Assembly: GCA_034440615.1 (NCBI GenBank)
Contig: JAOTOM010004675.1
Location: 1 to 64,000, forward strand
From: Ashinkailepas kermadecensis
Taxonomy: Eukaryota; Arthropoda; Thecostraca; Neolepadidae
Reading direction: 5' to 3'
DNA length: 64,000 nt
Positions 9,745 through 20,787 of this stretch are shown here, piece after piece (position 1 is the stretch's first letter; every line of letters begins with the position of its first letter). The notes under the pieces were generated by a model, which was not told the DNA's origin, made no database searches, and saw only the letters and a program-made list of their open reading frames with translations. The position numbers and the translations under genes were made by a program.

Positions 9745-11285
9745 TGCAGCAGAGCATCACCAATGTCGGTGGCCGACTGCACCATGGCGCTACTGATGAC
9801 GTTGGCCGACTGCACCAGGGCGTCACTGATGTAGGTGGCCGACTGCACCAGGGCGCTACTGATGTAGGTGGCCGACTGCACCAGGGCGCTACTGATGACG
9901 TTGGCCGACTGCACCAGGGCGCTACTGATGACGTTGGCCGACTGCACCAGGGCGCTACTGATGTAGGTGGCCGACTGCACCAGGGCGCTACTGATGACGT
10001 TGGCCGACTGCACCAGGGCGCCACTGATGTAGGTGGCCGACTGCACCAGGGCGCTACTGATGACGTTGGCCGACTGCACCAGGGCGCCACTGATGTCGGT
10101 GGCCGACTGCACCAGGGCGCTACTGATGACGTTGGCCGACTGCACCAGGGCGCCACTGATGTAGGTGGCCGACTGCACCAGGGCGCCACTGATGACGTTG
10201 GCCGACTGCACCAGGGCGTCACCTGATGTAGGTGGCCGACTGCACTAGGGCGCTACTGATGACGGTGGCCGACTGCACCAGGGCGCTACTGATGACGTTG
10301 GCCGACTGCACCAGGGCGCTACTGATGTAGGTGGCCGACTGCACCAGGGCGCTACTGATGACGTTGGCAGACTGCACCAGGGCGCTACTGATGACGTTGG
10401 CAGACTGCACCAGGGCGCTACTGATGACGTTGGCAGACTGCACCAGGGCGCCACTGATGTCGGTGGCCGACTGTACCAGGGCGCTACTGATGGCGTTGGC
10501 AGACTGCACCAGGGCGCCACTGATGTCGGTGGCCGACTGCACCAGAGCGCTACTGATGACGTTGGCCGACTGCACCAGGGCGTCACTGATGTAGGTGGCC
10601 GACTGCACTATGGCGCTACTGATGACGTTGGCCGACTGCACCAGGGCGCTACTGATGACGTTGGCAGACTGCACCAGGGCGCCACTGATGTAGGTGGCCG
10701 ACTGCACCAGGGCGCTACTGATGACGTTGGCCGACTGCACCAGGGCGCTACTGATGTCGGTGGCCGACTGCACCAGGGCGCTACTGATGACGTTGGCAGA
10801 CTGCACCAGGGCGCCACTGATGTCGGTGGCCGACTGCACCAGGGCGCTACTGATGACGTTGGCAGACTGCACCAGGGCGCTACTGATGACGTTGGCAGAC
10901 TGCACCAGGGCGCTACTGATGTAGGTGGCCGACTGCACCAGGGCGCTACTGATGACGTTGGCAGACTGCACCAGGGCGCTACTGATGACGTTGGCCGACT
11001 GCACCAGGGCGCTACTGATGACGTTGGCGACTGCACCAGGGCGCTACGTGATGTACTTTGGTGGCCGACTACACCAGGGCGCTACTGATAACTGTGGCCG
11101 ACTACACCAGGGCGCTACTGATGACTGTGGCCGACTGCACCAGGGCGCTACTGATGACGGTGGCCGACTGCACCAGGGCGCTACTGATGACGTTGGCAGA
11201 CTGCACCAGGGCGCTACTGATGTCGGTGGCCGACTACACCAGGGCGTCACCGGTGAAGATGACCAACTGCGCCAAGGTGCTACCG
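9745..11285 (+). repeat. 33-bp minisatellite between transposase and peptidase
   Basis: About 46 units of 33 bp (core GGCCGACTGCACCAGGGCGC) differ mainly at a six-base position (GACGTT, GTAGGT or GTCGGT) and at one C/T site. The length is eleven codons, so all frames stay open: plus strand GRLHQGATDDV, other frames ADCTRALLMTL, and long minus-strand frames. In the frame of the Ulp1-like region the GRLHQGAT phrase runs directly into the peptidase. A few one-base changes and short indels (10225, 11035-11060) shift the frame. Confidence 0.9.
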
Positions 11286-11905
11286 CCGGGCCTGCCGTGC
11301 TGCCGGCACTCGAGTGCTTAAATGGTTCTGCGTGGCTCGATGACGAAGCGCTGGACTTGTACCTCGCGGCGGTATCTCCACCTATGATCGTTCCATTTTC
11401 GGTTTTCTGGCGTGTGGTGATGAAAGGCGCGTGCATGATGTGTGTTGGACGGCGCATCGAGGAGGAAATGCCGCCAAAGAAGACCATCTGGTTCTTGCCC
11501 TATAACAGGAACGGCAACCATTGGGCACTCTTTTTGGTACTTTGGCGCGCGAAGCGCTAAGTCCACCTGGATACAATGTCCCAAGATCCCAACCCCGACG
11601 ACACCGCTGCCGCCCAGAGGCTGATGGAGTCATCTGCCAGACTCCGTGGGGGGCTGGGACTGGTGGTACCGGCGACAATCCGACCAGCAGGATGGATCGT
11701 CATGCGGCTCTATGTGTGCTGGCACGCCGAGACTCCAGTGGGAAGGGCTGGAGACTGGTGGTACCGGCGACAACTCCGCGCCAGCAGGATGGATCGTCAG
11801 GCGGCCTCTATGTGTGCTGGCACGCCGAGGCAGCTGCTACAGGAACGACTCGCCACTTCGATGCTGGAGCAATGCGGGCCGAAATCCGCCACCGTATTTA
11901 GAGCG
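11283..11905 (+). pseudogene. Ulp1/C48-like cysteine peptidase, broken
   Basis: Frame 2 gives WLDDEALDLYL, F-x-x-FW and IWFLPYNRNGNHWALFLV, matching the N-terminal half of Ulp1/SENP-type peptidases with the catalytic His at 11519-11521. The frame meets a TAA at 11558-11560 and resumes as HLDTMSQDP, giving the catalytic Asp at 11570-11572. After a frameshift near 11657 comes DWWYRRQSDQQDGSSCG, the QxDGxxCG box with the catalytic Cys at 11703-11705. An about 80-bp tandem duplication repeats this box at 11747-11829, where the Cys codon reads GGC (Gly). Such peptidases cleave ubiquitin-like tags; Ulp1-like genes occur in several transposon families, including some plant MULEs. Its role in this element is unknown. 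Confidence 0.7.
11652..11829 (+). repeat. Tandem duplication of the peptidase Cys box
   Basis: Two copies (11652-11731 and 11747-11829), offset 95-98 bases. Copy 1 keeps TGC but lacks one base just after it, so YVCWHAE is out of frame. Copy 2 keeps the frame through GGLYVCWHAE but has Gly for Cys. Confidence 0.8.
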
Positions 11906-12770
11906 TAAGACATACACCGATTTGCATCATCGAATAATTATACTTATAAGCGATCATCAACAAGCTAAACAATAATCCGCACATTCCAAAGTGATCTAAT
12001 TGGTCTGTGTCCTTTACCCGAGTTTTGCCAGTTCTGCTCAGCATTCTCCTTCTCAATTTCGCTCAAGATCGCACTGAATGCCAAAACATGTAAATATTTA
12101 TTGAATTCCACTTGATGATAGCTTCATGTCACCCCAGGTGTAACGATACACTTAAAGATTCAATAGATTAGATACGGTACACAGGTATTGGAAGTTGTTC
12201 TGAGCTGCGTAACGCACATTCATAGGCGTCTCCACAGCGGGTGGGGGGCACCGGGGTGAACCTGTATCACCGAACCTAAAAACATTGTGGGTTGAAACAT
12301 TGCAATGTCAAAAAAAACGTGCAGTCTCCGGCCCATGCATCCGACGGAGACTTCGGTTTTTTCTTTGGAAAAAAATTGGGGGATATCTTATCAAAAAGCT
12401 TGATTTCCCTCCAACCTCGAGGGCTTGGCGACGCCAATGTATGCACTGTCCACTAAGCCTGATGTTGTCTGTGGTTGCATGTGTATGTGTGTGGATAGGT
12501 GGTGGCTTTATATAATTATTGATGCCGCCAACATGTGATTTAATCGCATTGCTTTCATACCACGGCGTACACTGAAGGCTAAATCTTGGAAGTTCTTAGT
12601 ATTGCATCGGCAGAACCAAATACATAGGCGTATCGATCACTGAAGAAGGCATGCTATACCTACTCTACTAAATTGAGGAATATTTGACTTTTGTTGGTTT
12701 TGCATTGGTGTTTCATGGCAACACCAATCTCTTGGTTGATCTTACACCGGCAATACCAAAATGCAGGAGC
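11906..12770. other. Non-coding interior of the transposon
   Basis: AT-rich sequence with no recognisable gene. A short plus-strand frame at 12285-12515 is not recognised. A polyadenylation signal for the peptidase transcript is expected here, but I cannot single one out. Confidence 0.4.
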
Positions 12771-12779
12771 TTCCAGCCC

Positions 12780-12943
12780 CCTGGGTGTATGTATATGTGT
12801 GTGTGTGTATATATATAGGTGTATGTGTGTGCGTGTTTGTGCATGTGTATTGTGTTTGTACGTGTGTGCGGGTGCGGGTGCGGGTGCAGGTGCGGGTGCG
12901 TGCGTGCGCGCACGCGCGTTTATTGTGGTGGGTGTGTGGTTTT

Positions 12944-13006
<63 letters not shown>
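12780..13006. repeat. Compound GT / GGTGCG microsatellite
   Basis: GTGTAT-type repeats, then (GGTGCG)n at about 12868-12900, then a pure (TG)n tract at about 12948-13006. The Thr/His-rich and Cys/Val-rich frames across it are artefacts of the repeat. Confidence 0.9.
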
Positions 13007-13008
<2 letters not shown>

Positions 13009-13085
13009 CTTGTGTCTTGGGTGTGATTTATTGTATGATGATGTGATGGTGGTGGAAAAAATGTTCTCTTCACGCAACGGGAAAT

Positions 13086-13298
13086 GTGATACCAAGTTTC
13101 AATGCGTTGCAGGCATCTCTCAAGACTACTCCACGCAGACACAGTGTGCTGCCTCCTATGTCGTGTAACAATGCGACGCACAAGCAACTTCTGGCAAAAT
13201 CTGATCTGCAGCCGCAGCCACCACAGCTGTCCATGATCCGGGACGTCGGACTGCCGTGCCCCGAATACCTGGCGCTGATGCATGGCAGACACTGCTAA
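13086..13298 (+). CDS. Small unassigned open frame in the transposon
   Basis: This 70-residue frame ends in a Pro/Gln-rich stretch and IRDVGLPCPEYLALMHGRHC. It has ordinary amino-acid composition, unlike the repeats around it. It could be a terminal exon of a transposon gene or chance. No family is recognised. Confidence 0.2.
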   Translation: MIPSFNALQASLKTTPRRHSVLPPMSCNNATHKQLLAKSDLQPQPPQLSMIRDVGLPCPEYLALMHGRHC

Positions 13299-13509
13299 AA
13301 AGCTCACCTGTGAAGTATTAACCTTGCTGTTCTCCAACATAGATTATCTGCCGATCAGGCACAAAAATGACAGCTAAACTGGCGATTTGCTTCAGGGGCA
13401 CAGCCGAGTGGGGGAGCAGACCCCTTTTTTCCAGCGCGCTCTCAGCTTTGGAGAACACCAATGTTAATAATACATGCTTCTGCCCTTTATCAATGCCTTC
13501 GTTTTTTTT

Positions 13510-14032
13510 AAAGTAGAATCGGCGGTGCAGGTACTTCTTGTGAACGTCGTCATTTTAATAGGTAGTTCTGGATAATGGTTGTAGAGGCATTGATCAGCTT
13601 TCTCCGTTTATTCGGTTTGTGTTTACTTGTTTCGAGTAGAGGTGCTTCAAATGACTACTTGCATTCATACATATCACTGCATGCACTGTACATATGTATG
13701 CGAGGTTTTAATAATGCAAACTTCTGCCTTTTAACTGTGTTCCGTTATATCAGTGGAGCGGACGGTGCAGGCACTTCCTGTGAACGTCGTCATTTTCCGG
13801 GAGGCATGTTTGTAGAGGCGTTGATAAACGTTCTCTGCTTGTTCTGTTTTTGTTTACTGAAAACGACTACATACATACATATCACTGTATACGCTGTACA
13901 TATGCATGTGACATGTTTTGTGTAGTGACATCGGGGGTGCAGGCACGTCATGTGAACGTCGTCATTTTGATTGGTAGTTCGGGAGGATGTTTGTAGAGGC
14001 GTTCATACACTTTCTGCGTTTGTTCTGTTTTT
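13510..14032. repeat. Right subterminal repeat, about 100-250-bp units
   Basis: Three units share GTGAACGTCGTCATTTT and TTTGTAGAGGCGTT, starting at about 13510, 13758 and 13934. They lie just inside the right inverted repeat and have no counterpart inside the left one, so the two arms are asymmetric. Confidence 0.7.
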
Positions 14033-15359
14033 CTTACAATTGAAAAACAACGGGCGGTTTTGAGAAATCTACTTTGGACTTTTTTCCAAATACACTTCTT
14101 TGGAGAAAACCAACCATGCCATATATCAATCAAATGCAATCGGTGACCCCCATACGTTTGTGAAGTCCGTTGTGAAATTTGTCCAATAGGAATAATTAGA
14201 TGTCATTTTATTAATTTTTGTCTATGGGGAGGCCCCTACGATTTCGCTTCAAGTCACTGTGTGGATAGGCCTTAGCCACCCAATGAAATTGGCTGAAGAC
14301 GTTTTTCTTACAATTGAGAAACAAGGGGCGTTTTTGAGAAATTTAATTTGGAATTTTTCCAAACACACTTCTTTGAAGAAAACCAACCATGCCATATATC
14401 AATGAAAAGCACTCGTTGACCCGAATACGGTTTCGAATCCCGTTGTGAAATTTTTCCCATATGGAAAATTATATGTCATTTTAAAATGGTGTTGTCTATG
14501 GGGAGGCCCCTACGATTTCGCTTCAAATCACTGTGTGGATAAGCCTTAGCCACCCAATGAAATTGGCTGAAGACACTTTTCTTGCAATAGAAAAACAAGG
14601 TGCGTTTTTGAGAAATTTAATTTGGATTTTCTCCAGCATACTTCTTTGGAGAAAACTAACATATATCAATCAAAAGCACTCGTTGACCCAAATACATTTG
14701 TGAAGTCCGTTGTGAAATTTTTCCCATAGGAAAAAATATGTAATTTAAAAATTGTGTTGCCTGTGGCGAGGCCCCTAAGAATTCGTTTGAAATCACTGTG
14801 TGGATAGACCTTAGCTACCCAACGAAATTTGGCTGAAGACGTTTTTCTTGCAATTGAAAAACAATGGACGTTTTTGAGAAATTAATTTATATTTTTTCCC
14901 CAACACACTTCTTTGGAGAAAACCAGCCATGTCATATATCAATCAAAAGCACGTTGGCCCAAATACGGTTGGAAATCCCGTTGTGAATTTTTTCCCATAG
15001 GAACAATTATATGTCATTTTAAAATTTGTTATCTATGGGCCATGGGGAGGCCTCTATGATGTCGCTTCACATCACTGTGTGGATAGGTGTTAGCCACCAA
15101 ATGAAATTGGCTAAAGACGTTTTTCTTACAATTGAAAAACAATGGGCGTTTTTGAGAAATTAAGTTAGATTTGTCCCCAATAAAATTGTTGCCAGGAAAC
15201 CAACCCTACTGTGCACCAATCAACACTTGACAGACTGGCCCTTGACTGACTTGGAGGAGCCGTCGACAACTGGTGAATGTGCTGCTGAATATGCTGCGAA
15301 TGTGCTGCCGAATCTGCTGCCGAATGTGCTGCTGAATGTGCTGCCAACTTCCGCTGCAT
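14030..15359 (-). repeat. Right terminal inverted repeat with about 275-bp tandem units
   Basis: This is the reverse complement of the left arm. Units recur at about 268-278 bp (tcactgtgtggata near 14250, 14520, 14788 and 15066), followed by the terminal GTGCTGCCGAATC-type short repeats and the end GCTGCCAACTTCCGCTGCAT. It has fewer units than the left arm. Confidence 0.87.
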
Positions 15360-15368
15360 AATATATGG
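15360..15368. repeat. Right 9-bp target-site duplication
   Basis: AATATATGG, an exact match to 1097-1105, directly after the right transposon end. Confidence 0.9.
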
Positions 15369-15388
15369 GGACACATGCCAGAGGCTGA

Positions 15389-16727
15389 GGGCGCGTTTGC
15401 AGCTCTGATCCTGTGGAAAATCTATGTGTGACGTCATACAGAATCTATCAATTATTCCGATCCTCCAGAACTTTTTTCCTCAGACTAGACTTGTGTGACG
15501 TCACTAGCATTAGCGGCACTTGTGGCGCAGAAGTTCATACAGCACGAGCCATGTTGCTTTGAGCCATAGAAGTAACGGTGCTCCATGATGGGAAGACGTA
15601 GGTAATTTTCCAGCTTCAGTTTGGATGCATATGATTGTGATATTTTTGAGCCCAGATAAATCAGGGGAACACATTCTTAGGTTACAATAAGCTGGTAGCT
15701 ATGCTAGGGCCAACATTACCAGGGTACCAAACCAGGGGTCCGGACCCCTCCAACCCACCAGAGATCTCCAGCAATGGTGCCATGGTCTTCTATATGTAGT
15801 CTCGATGGTGCCTTGCAAAAACAACATTCAGCTTCTTTCATGCAGCATTGAAGCACCCATTCATTACTCCGGGTAAGATAGCATCAAGGTTCCATTTGTC
15901 GGAAGTATCGTACTCGGGAATATACCTGACCACATCAAATAACCTCCCGGTGAACATGCCGACAGCGGCCCTCGGTCAGCTAGGGAGTGGAATGTCCGTC
16001 AATGCCGACATTCAGCCGACACCCAGCCGACATGTAGCCGATGTCGGGCTGCTGTCGGGACGCTAGGGGCCTGCTGTCGGCTTGGTAGTGAAATTTCGGA
16101 TATCTGCCCGCCGTCGGTTGGCCGCTCTTGATATTCTGAAATTAACCCCACACATGTTGATATCAGTGGTGTTTTCATGTACTTTTGAAGGGGGATTTCT
16201 GCCTCAATGTTGGCTTTGCCTCCCCAAATAATTTCAACTTTTAACATGGGACCCAATGGAGCGTGCCCCCAATCCATTTGGGGTTGCTCATTGCCTTCAT
16301 GTATTTTTCCTCGCACCCAATAATATTCAAAAATAAACACCCGTGTTTGATATTCCAGGCCAGCATGCCGATGTGTTTGGGCCGGAGAATGGCCCGATGT
16401 AGGCATGCGTTAACGAGATGCAAAGCTCGCCCCGACACATGCCGACCGACATCGGCGTGATTACTGGATGGTTCATCCCAGATTAATTAAGCTTTTACTG
16501 GACCCGCCCAAACCCCGTCAACCGCTCCTGAACTCACGGCAAGAGTGCTGCCGATGCAAGCAAGCTTGCGGCGTGTAGATACGCTTCACGGTCACCACAT
16601 TTGACTCACAAGCGCACTATTTGTATTCGATATTTGGAAACCCGGCAGGATCCGGCTGTGAGCTCCGAACGCCGCACGGAAATTTTCCGTACTCGCGGAA
16701 ATTATTATCCGAGCTGCAAACGCACCT
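15389..16727. mobile_element. Possible PIF/Harbinger-like non-autonomous element
   Basis: The left end reads GGGCGCGTTTGCAGCTCTGA. The right end, reverse-complemented, reads AGGTGCGTTTGCAGCTCGGA. Both are flanked by TGA (15386-15388 and 16728-16730). About 18-base inverted repeats starting with GGxGCGTTT and a 3-bp duplication suit PIF/Harbinger or a related family. No transposase is seen. The middle (about 15950-16450) is rich in short inverted phrases around GCCGACATCGGC. Confidence 0.45.
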
Positions 16728-16730
16728 TGA

Positions 16731-17170
16731 GTGTATTGGATCAGTTTCTAACTATTTTAAATATACAAGGTAAACAATAACTTAGATTTTCACTATAATT
16801 TCTGGCCACCGATGCATATTGGTTTCAGTTTGTTAAGTCTGCTATTTTTCTGGTATTACAGCATCGTTTTGTACGAAAATAATATGCAAATATAATTTCC
16901 AGGTCTACTCAGGAGAGGAACTGTCATAAGCTACTCAATTCAAAGAGCGAAGTGTCCCTGGTAGCACCGGAATTAAGCTTTCAGAGTTGCTTTGCCGTTT
17001 TAATATATTTTTTCCTACATGACCTTCCAATTGAGTCAAATAAGTTGATGTCGAGGAGCAGTCAGCCACCCAGTCGTCGTCATAGATTACCGCGATGAGC
17101 CGTGACCGTGACCATGACAGTACAGACCATGCCAGCCTTTTTTTGTTTAAAGTATTGCCAACTTCAATAG
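16731..17170. other. No feature seen
   Basis: AT-rich intergenic-looking sequence without a recognisable gene or repeat. Confidence 0.4.
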
Positions 17171-17960
17171 CAGAGGCACAGTCAAGGGAGACCGGGGTCC
17201 TTCCCCCTCCCTAGCAACCAAAAACCACTTACCAAGGAACAAATTATATTTTGTACCGCGCAAAACCGTTTTTTATCATTTATATTTTTACCACGCGGGC
17301 GGATGCAGTCATTTTCATGGAGATGGGCACATTTCCTCGGAGGGGCGCCTTCGGAAGAAAAATTCGTTGAGTGCGAGTGGGGATTCTAGCGTACTGGAAG
17401 GGCGCCTTTTCGCCTCAATTAGACGCCTTTTCCTCCAAAAATTCGTTTTTGACTGAAAAATACGTTGAGCAGGGGAAGAGCATGCATTCGAGCCTTCCTG
17501 AAGGGACGCCTTTGGCGGCCGGAGGGCTGTCACAATTCCACTGGACGGGGCACATGCCTCCAGTGCCCCCATCTGCATCTGCTCTTGCCGTGAAACAAAT
17601 AAATATCTTGTGCTTCAATGTCGATGGAATGCAGACTGAAGACTTAGTCTAGCACCATGACGAGAGCAGAGATTCAAGTCATCGAAGTCAAAATGAAGCA
17701 TCGATAAATAGTACGTGATAATCTATTGATCCGGGGCGCAGTCAGGGTTTCCTTAAGGGCGGCCGACCAAAAAAGTCTTGAAAGAGAAAATGCTTTTTGC
17801 GCGCGAAACGCGCCAAAACTGGTTTCCCGTAGTAAACAGTTCTCGTGGGAAAAAGAAAAATGATTAACAATGGTTGTGCGTGGTTAAAAAATGTCTTCTG
17901 TGGTCTCGTGTATTTTTGGTTGCTAACGGGTGTGTGTGTGTGGGGGGGGGGGGATGCGGT
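17171..17960. mobile_element. Decayed hAT-MITE fragments
   Basis: At 17171-17233 CAGAGGCACAGTCAAGGG and the following CCCTAGCAACCAAAAA match the 3' end of the MITE at 45120-45305 in reverse. At about 17733-17960 a second, forward-oriented fragment has GGGCGCAGTCAGGG and ends with TCTCGTGTATTTTTGGTTGC. Whether these are two insertions or one rearranged element is unclear. The segment between (about 17300-17650) holds no gene I can support. Confidence 0.4.
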
Positions 17961-19230
17961 CCCGCTTATCTCTGTCTGCTATTAAGGCAGACTATTTTCG
18001 AAACTAAAAAGATTGTGCTGAGGAAACGGTAATGCAGGATAGAAATAAAATGTCCAATGTTTTCCTCTCATAATGTTTAGTTTAAAAACATCGAGTTTTA
18101 TCTTTGTGAGCAAGAAAAACGCAAATGGCAACAGAAATGGCGTTCTTTATAGTAATGGCAGCACTGCTTACATGAGAGACAGGCAAATTACCATTGTAGG
18201 CCCTGATTTGTCTCTTTTTTAATGTCACACAAATCCGTAATTTAGCTTCCAGAGCGTTTGCGATGGGTCATTGTCGGTGATGTAATCCAACCGGATATTG
18301 GTATAAATGTGAATTTTCCATTATTGGAGGATGTAAGTTACCATTGGACATAATCAAGAGTTAACAAAACAATGGGAATGAACTTACGTTTAATTTCTTC
18401 CAGCTGAAATATTTTCATCTAGTGATGGGAGTTGAGATCAGTACGTATTTTTGCTTTTTAATAACTTATCTGCGTACTCACGTTGAGCTTTTGATCATTC
18501 CTTATGCGCTTAGTTTTCAATACATGTTTCAAGGTACGTCTAAAAACCACAATGAGATGAGGCCCTCGCTTGGTTTTGGACTGCTCTTACCCCGTGACTG
18601 TAATACACTAGATCAGTATTTTTTTACGAGGCTGCTCATCAAGTGTTAGAAGGTACACATCTTAAAGGATATTTTAACAGCTTAGGAGTTATCTTAGCAC
18701 ATCCTCATGGGATTAAACTAATCCCCGCACTGCAAAATAAAAAAGATGGAAGTAATGTGTGCTTTCCTCAGACAATATAAATGCAATTGTTTTGCTTTGC
18801 TTTGCGTTGTGCGCCTGCTGAAGTAAGCACACAACAGAATGGAATGGATTCCCCACCCTCAAACAATGGCAAAGCACAACTTCACATCCTACAAAGTAAA
18901 TATTGAACCAGAAAAAAATTAGTTGAAAAAAAACTAATAAATGTTAGTGGGGGGCACCTATTATTCCCCACAATCTGTTATGCTATGTGGTAGGCATACT
19001 ACCCAGTGATGGTTCATGATGGTTCACTTCAGGATGAGACACCGGCAAGTGCCGCCATCAATGCTTCGGACTCTGTTGCCGAGCCAGACACAGTGCCGAG
19101 ACCACATCTCGTCCAGTCCGGGGTCAACGTCCTAGATCCAAGAACAGCGTGTGTAACGGTTCCGAAGTGGCCATATGCGGTGAGCGACACGAAAGCATGG
19201 TGTCCGGTGCTGGGATGGCTCACCAAGATG
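17961..19230. other. No gene seen
   Basis: AT-rich sequence with a G-run at 17942-17953 and no open frame of convincing composition. Confidence 0.4.
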
Positions 19231-19234
19231 GACG

Positions 19235-19465
19235 CTAAACATCCTCCAACCATCTGTGGAGACCTCGTGGCGCGAGGCCCGGCGCGGCACCGCCGAGAGG
19301 AACGCTAAAAATCCTCCTCCGACCGGCGGTCTGTGTGTGGAGGATTCGTGGCGCCAGGCCCGGCGCGGCACGGCTGGAAGGAACACAAAACATCCTCCTC
19401 CGACGGCGGTCCGTCTGTGGAGACCTCGCGGCGCGAGGTCCGGTGCGGCACCGCCATCTCGGCAC
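19235..19465. repeat. About 80-bp GC-rich tandem repeat, three copies
   Basis: Units starting near 19256, 19335 and 19417 share TCGTGGCGCGAGGCCCGGCG-like cores and ATCCTCCTCCGAC. Periods are 79-82 bp. Confidence 0.75.
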
Positions 19466-19654
19466 AGATCGCTGCAGCACACCGGTGCCAAACTCCCCCC
19501 CCCCCTCCTACCCAGTCACACAAAGCACCACCGCAGGTTCCTACACGTGAATGGTGCTCAGATGTCCGATGCCGCCGGCGGTCGCCAGTGGTTCGGCTGC
19601 CGTGCGATTGGCCGGCCGGCCGCAATTACCATATTAGACTGAAGGTACCAGTAT

Positions 19655-19752
19655 CGTGCCCATAACGGCGCTGGCCTCACCGGAACGGAACCCGGGTTCC
19701 CAGGACACCCATCAACCGAGCTATCACTGAGCTACGGCGGTGACGGCACATG
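19655..19752 (-). mobile_element. tRNA-like SINE head, minus strand
   Basis: On the minus strand from about 19752: GCCGTAGCTCAGTGATAGC (A-box-like), then, some 35 bases on, CCCGGGTTCCGTTCCGG (B-box-like). The acceptor ends do not pair convincingly, so a SINE head or tRNA relic is preferred to a tRNA gene. Confidence 0.5.
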
Positions 19753-20787
19753 ACTGCGGTGCGAAATGTATCGCTAGCTGCCGGTGCATGGGACTGTCGC
19801 CGCAAACCCTTGTCTATGAACAACGATTGCGAGTATTTCAGGGGAAATATTGTGATGGCAGTTGGTATATATCAAAATGAAAAGAACAGATCTGGCTCTG
19901 AGTGGAACAGTTGGAACTTGAAATGTTGTATTACGCCGTGGAACGCTTTTGAAAGTTGTCCGCCAGAGGAAAAGCCGCCACAAATCTGCTCGTTTCAGCA
20001 AATATTAAGCATGCTTCATGGAGACTATCGATATAAAATTACCAAAAATAAAAACTAAAAAGCTCCGTGTGAAAAAAGTAGGAACGAAATGCCGTCGCCC
20101 CAAAAAAAGTTCCTACGGTTTCAAAATAGTGATGCCAGGGTAGCTCAACTGAAACCGAGTACCAAACACGGGAGTAGACTCGCTCGGACTTGGCCCTCGC
20201 TAGTAACAATGTATATTAGTTATGCTATGCCATTTTACCTGGCAATTGTTCCCGCGCAGTCTTTACGAGCGCCGGCACATCAGTCTTGCTAGGCTGCACG
20301 CCCGCTGCACCACAGCATTGACATCGACCACGGTGTACGAGTTCTGGGGCCGCGCAGCCGGCGTATTTTCACCGAGTGACGCGGCCGAGAGACCACCTAC
20401 AAGCTGCCCTGGATGGAGCGAGGTTCCAGAGCTGGGTACACTTACGCAGTTGTCCCATGCCTCAACCAATTTAATGAAATGTCGCGCCTTGCGTTCTGTG
20501 CGTTAGGTGTGATTTTCTTACAGACTAGACAATTTAAAACTAATTTCCTAGCAGTGCGTGGAAAGAACTTATTTCAAAATGACTCCTGTCCTGCCAACTT
20601 CAGCCTAGGTCTGGCATCGGATTGTGGAGCTAGAGAGAAGTGGGCGGATCGGACCTAACGTCAGGGCACCACATCTGTGCCCACCGTCGGCTGTTGGCTC
20701 GGTGTGGTCACTCAGACCGGGTCAGGCCGCTGTAGACGCCTCATCGACACGGACAATTATACTAAGGGCAGCCAGCTTCCCCAACAG
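19753..20787. other. No gene seen
   Basis: Mixed-composition sequence with no recognised product in the moderate open frames (19750-20058, 20413-20658). Confidence 0.35.

Larger units (their letters stand above)
1106..15359 (+). mobile_element. 14.25-kb Foldback/MULE-type DNA transposon
   Basis: Both ends begin, in opposite orientation, with ATGCAGCGGAAGTTGGCAGC, and the two ends match base for base for roughly 80 bases before the first difference. Outside both ends sits the identical 9-bp AATATATGG. Long terminal inverted repeats made of tandem units are the structure of Drosophila Foldback elements and of animal Phantom/NOF elements, which belong to the MULE superfamily and make 8-9-bp duplications. 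The interior encodes a DDE transposase with a Cys-rich N-terminal region and a Ulp1-like peptidase on the plus strand. Both genes are broken, so this copy is probably no longer autonomous. The left interior has taken in LINE, Gypsy and SINE fragments. The perfect duplication suggests a fairly recent insertion or slow decay at the ends. Confidence 0.88.

Noticed and set aside
9720..11004. Long minus-strand open frames (SALVQSANVIS repeats)
   Set aside because: They are shadows of the 33-bp repeat; the plus-strand context (transposase and peptidase) fixes the coding strand.
12660..13340. 226-residue minus frame with Thr-His repeats
   Set aside because: Explained by the GT/CA microsatellite.
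19655..19752. Functional tRNA gene
   Set aside because: A- and B-box-like phrases are present, but the acceptor stem and anticodon arm do not pair convincingly. The same objection holds at 395-612, 6114-6326 and 27620-27870.
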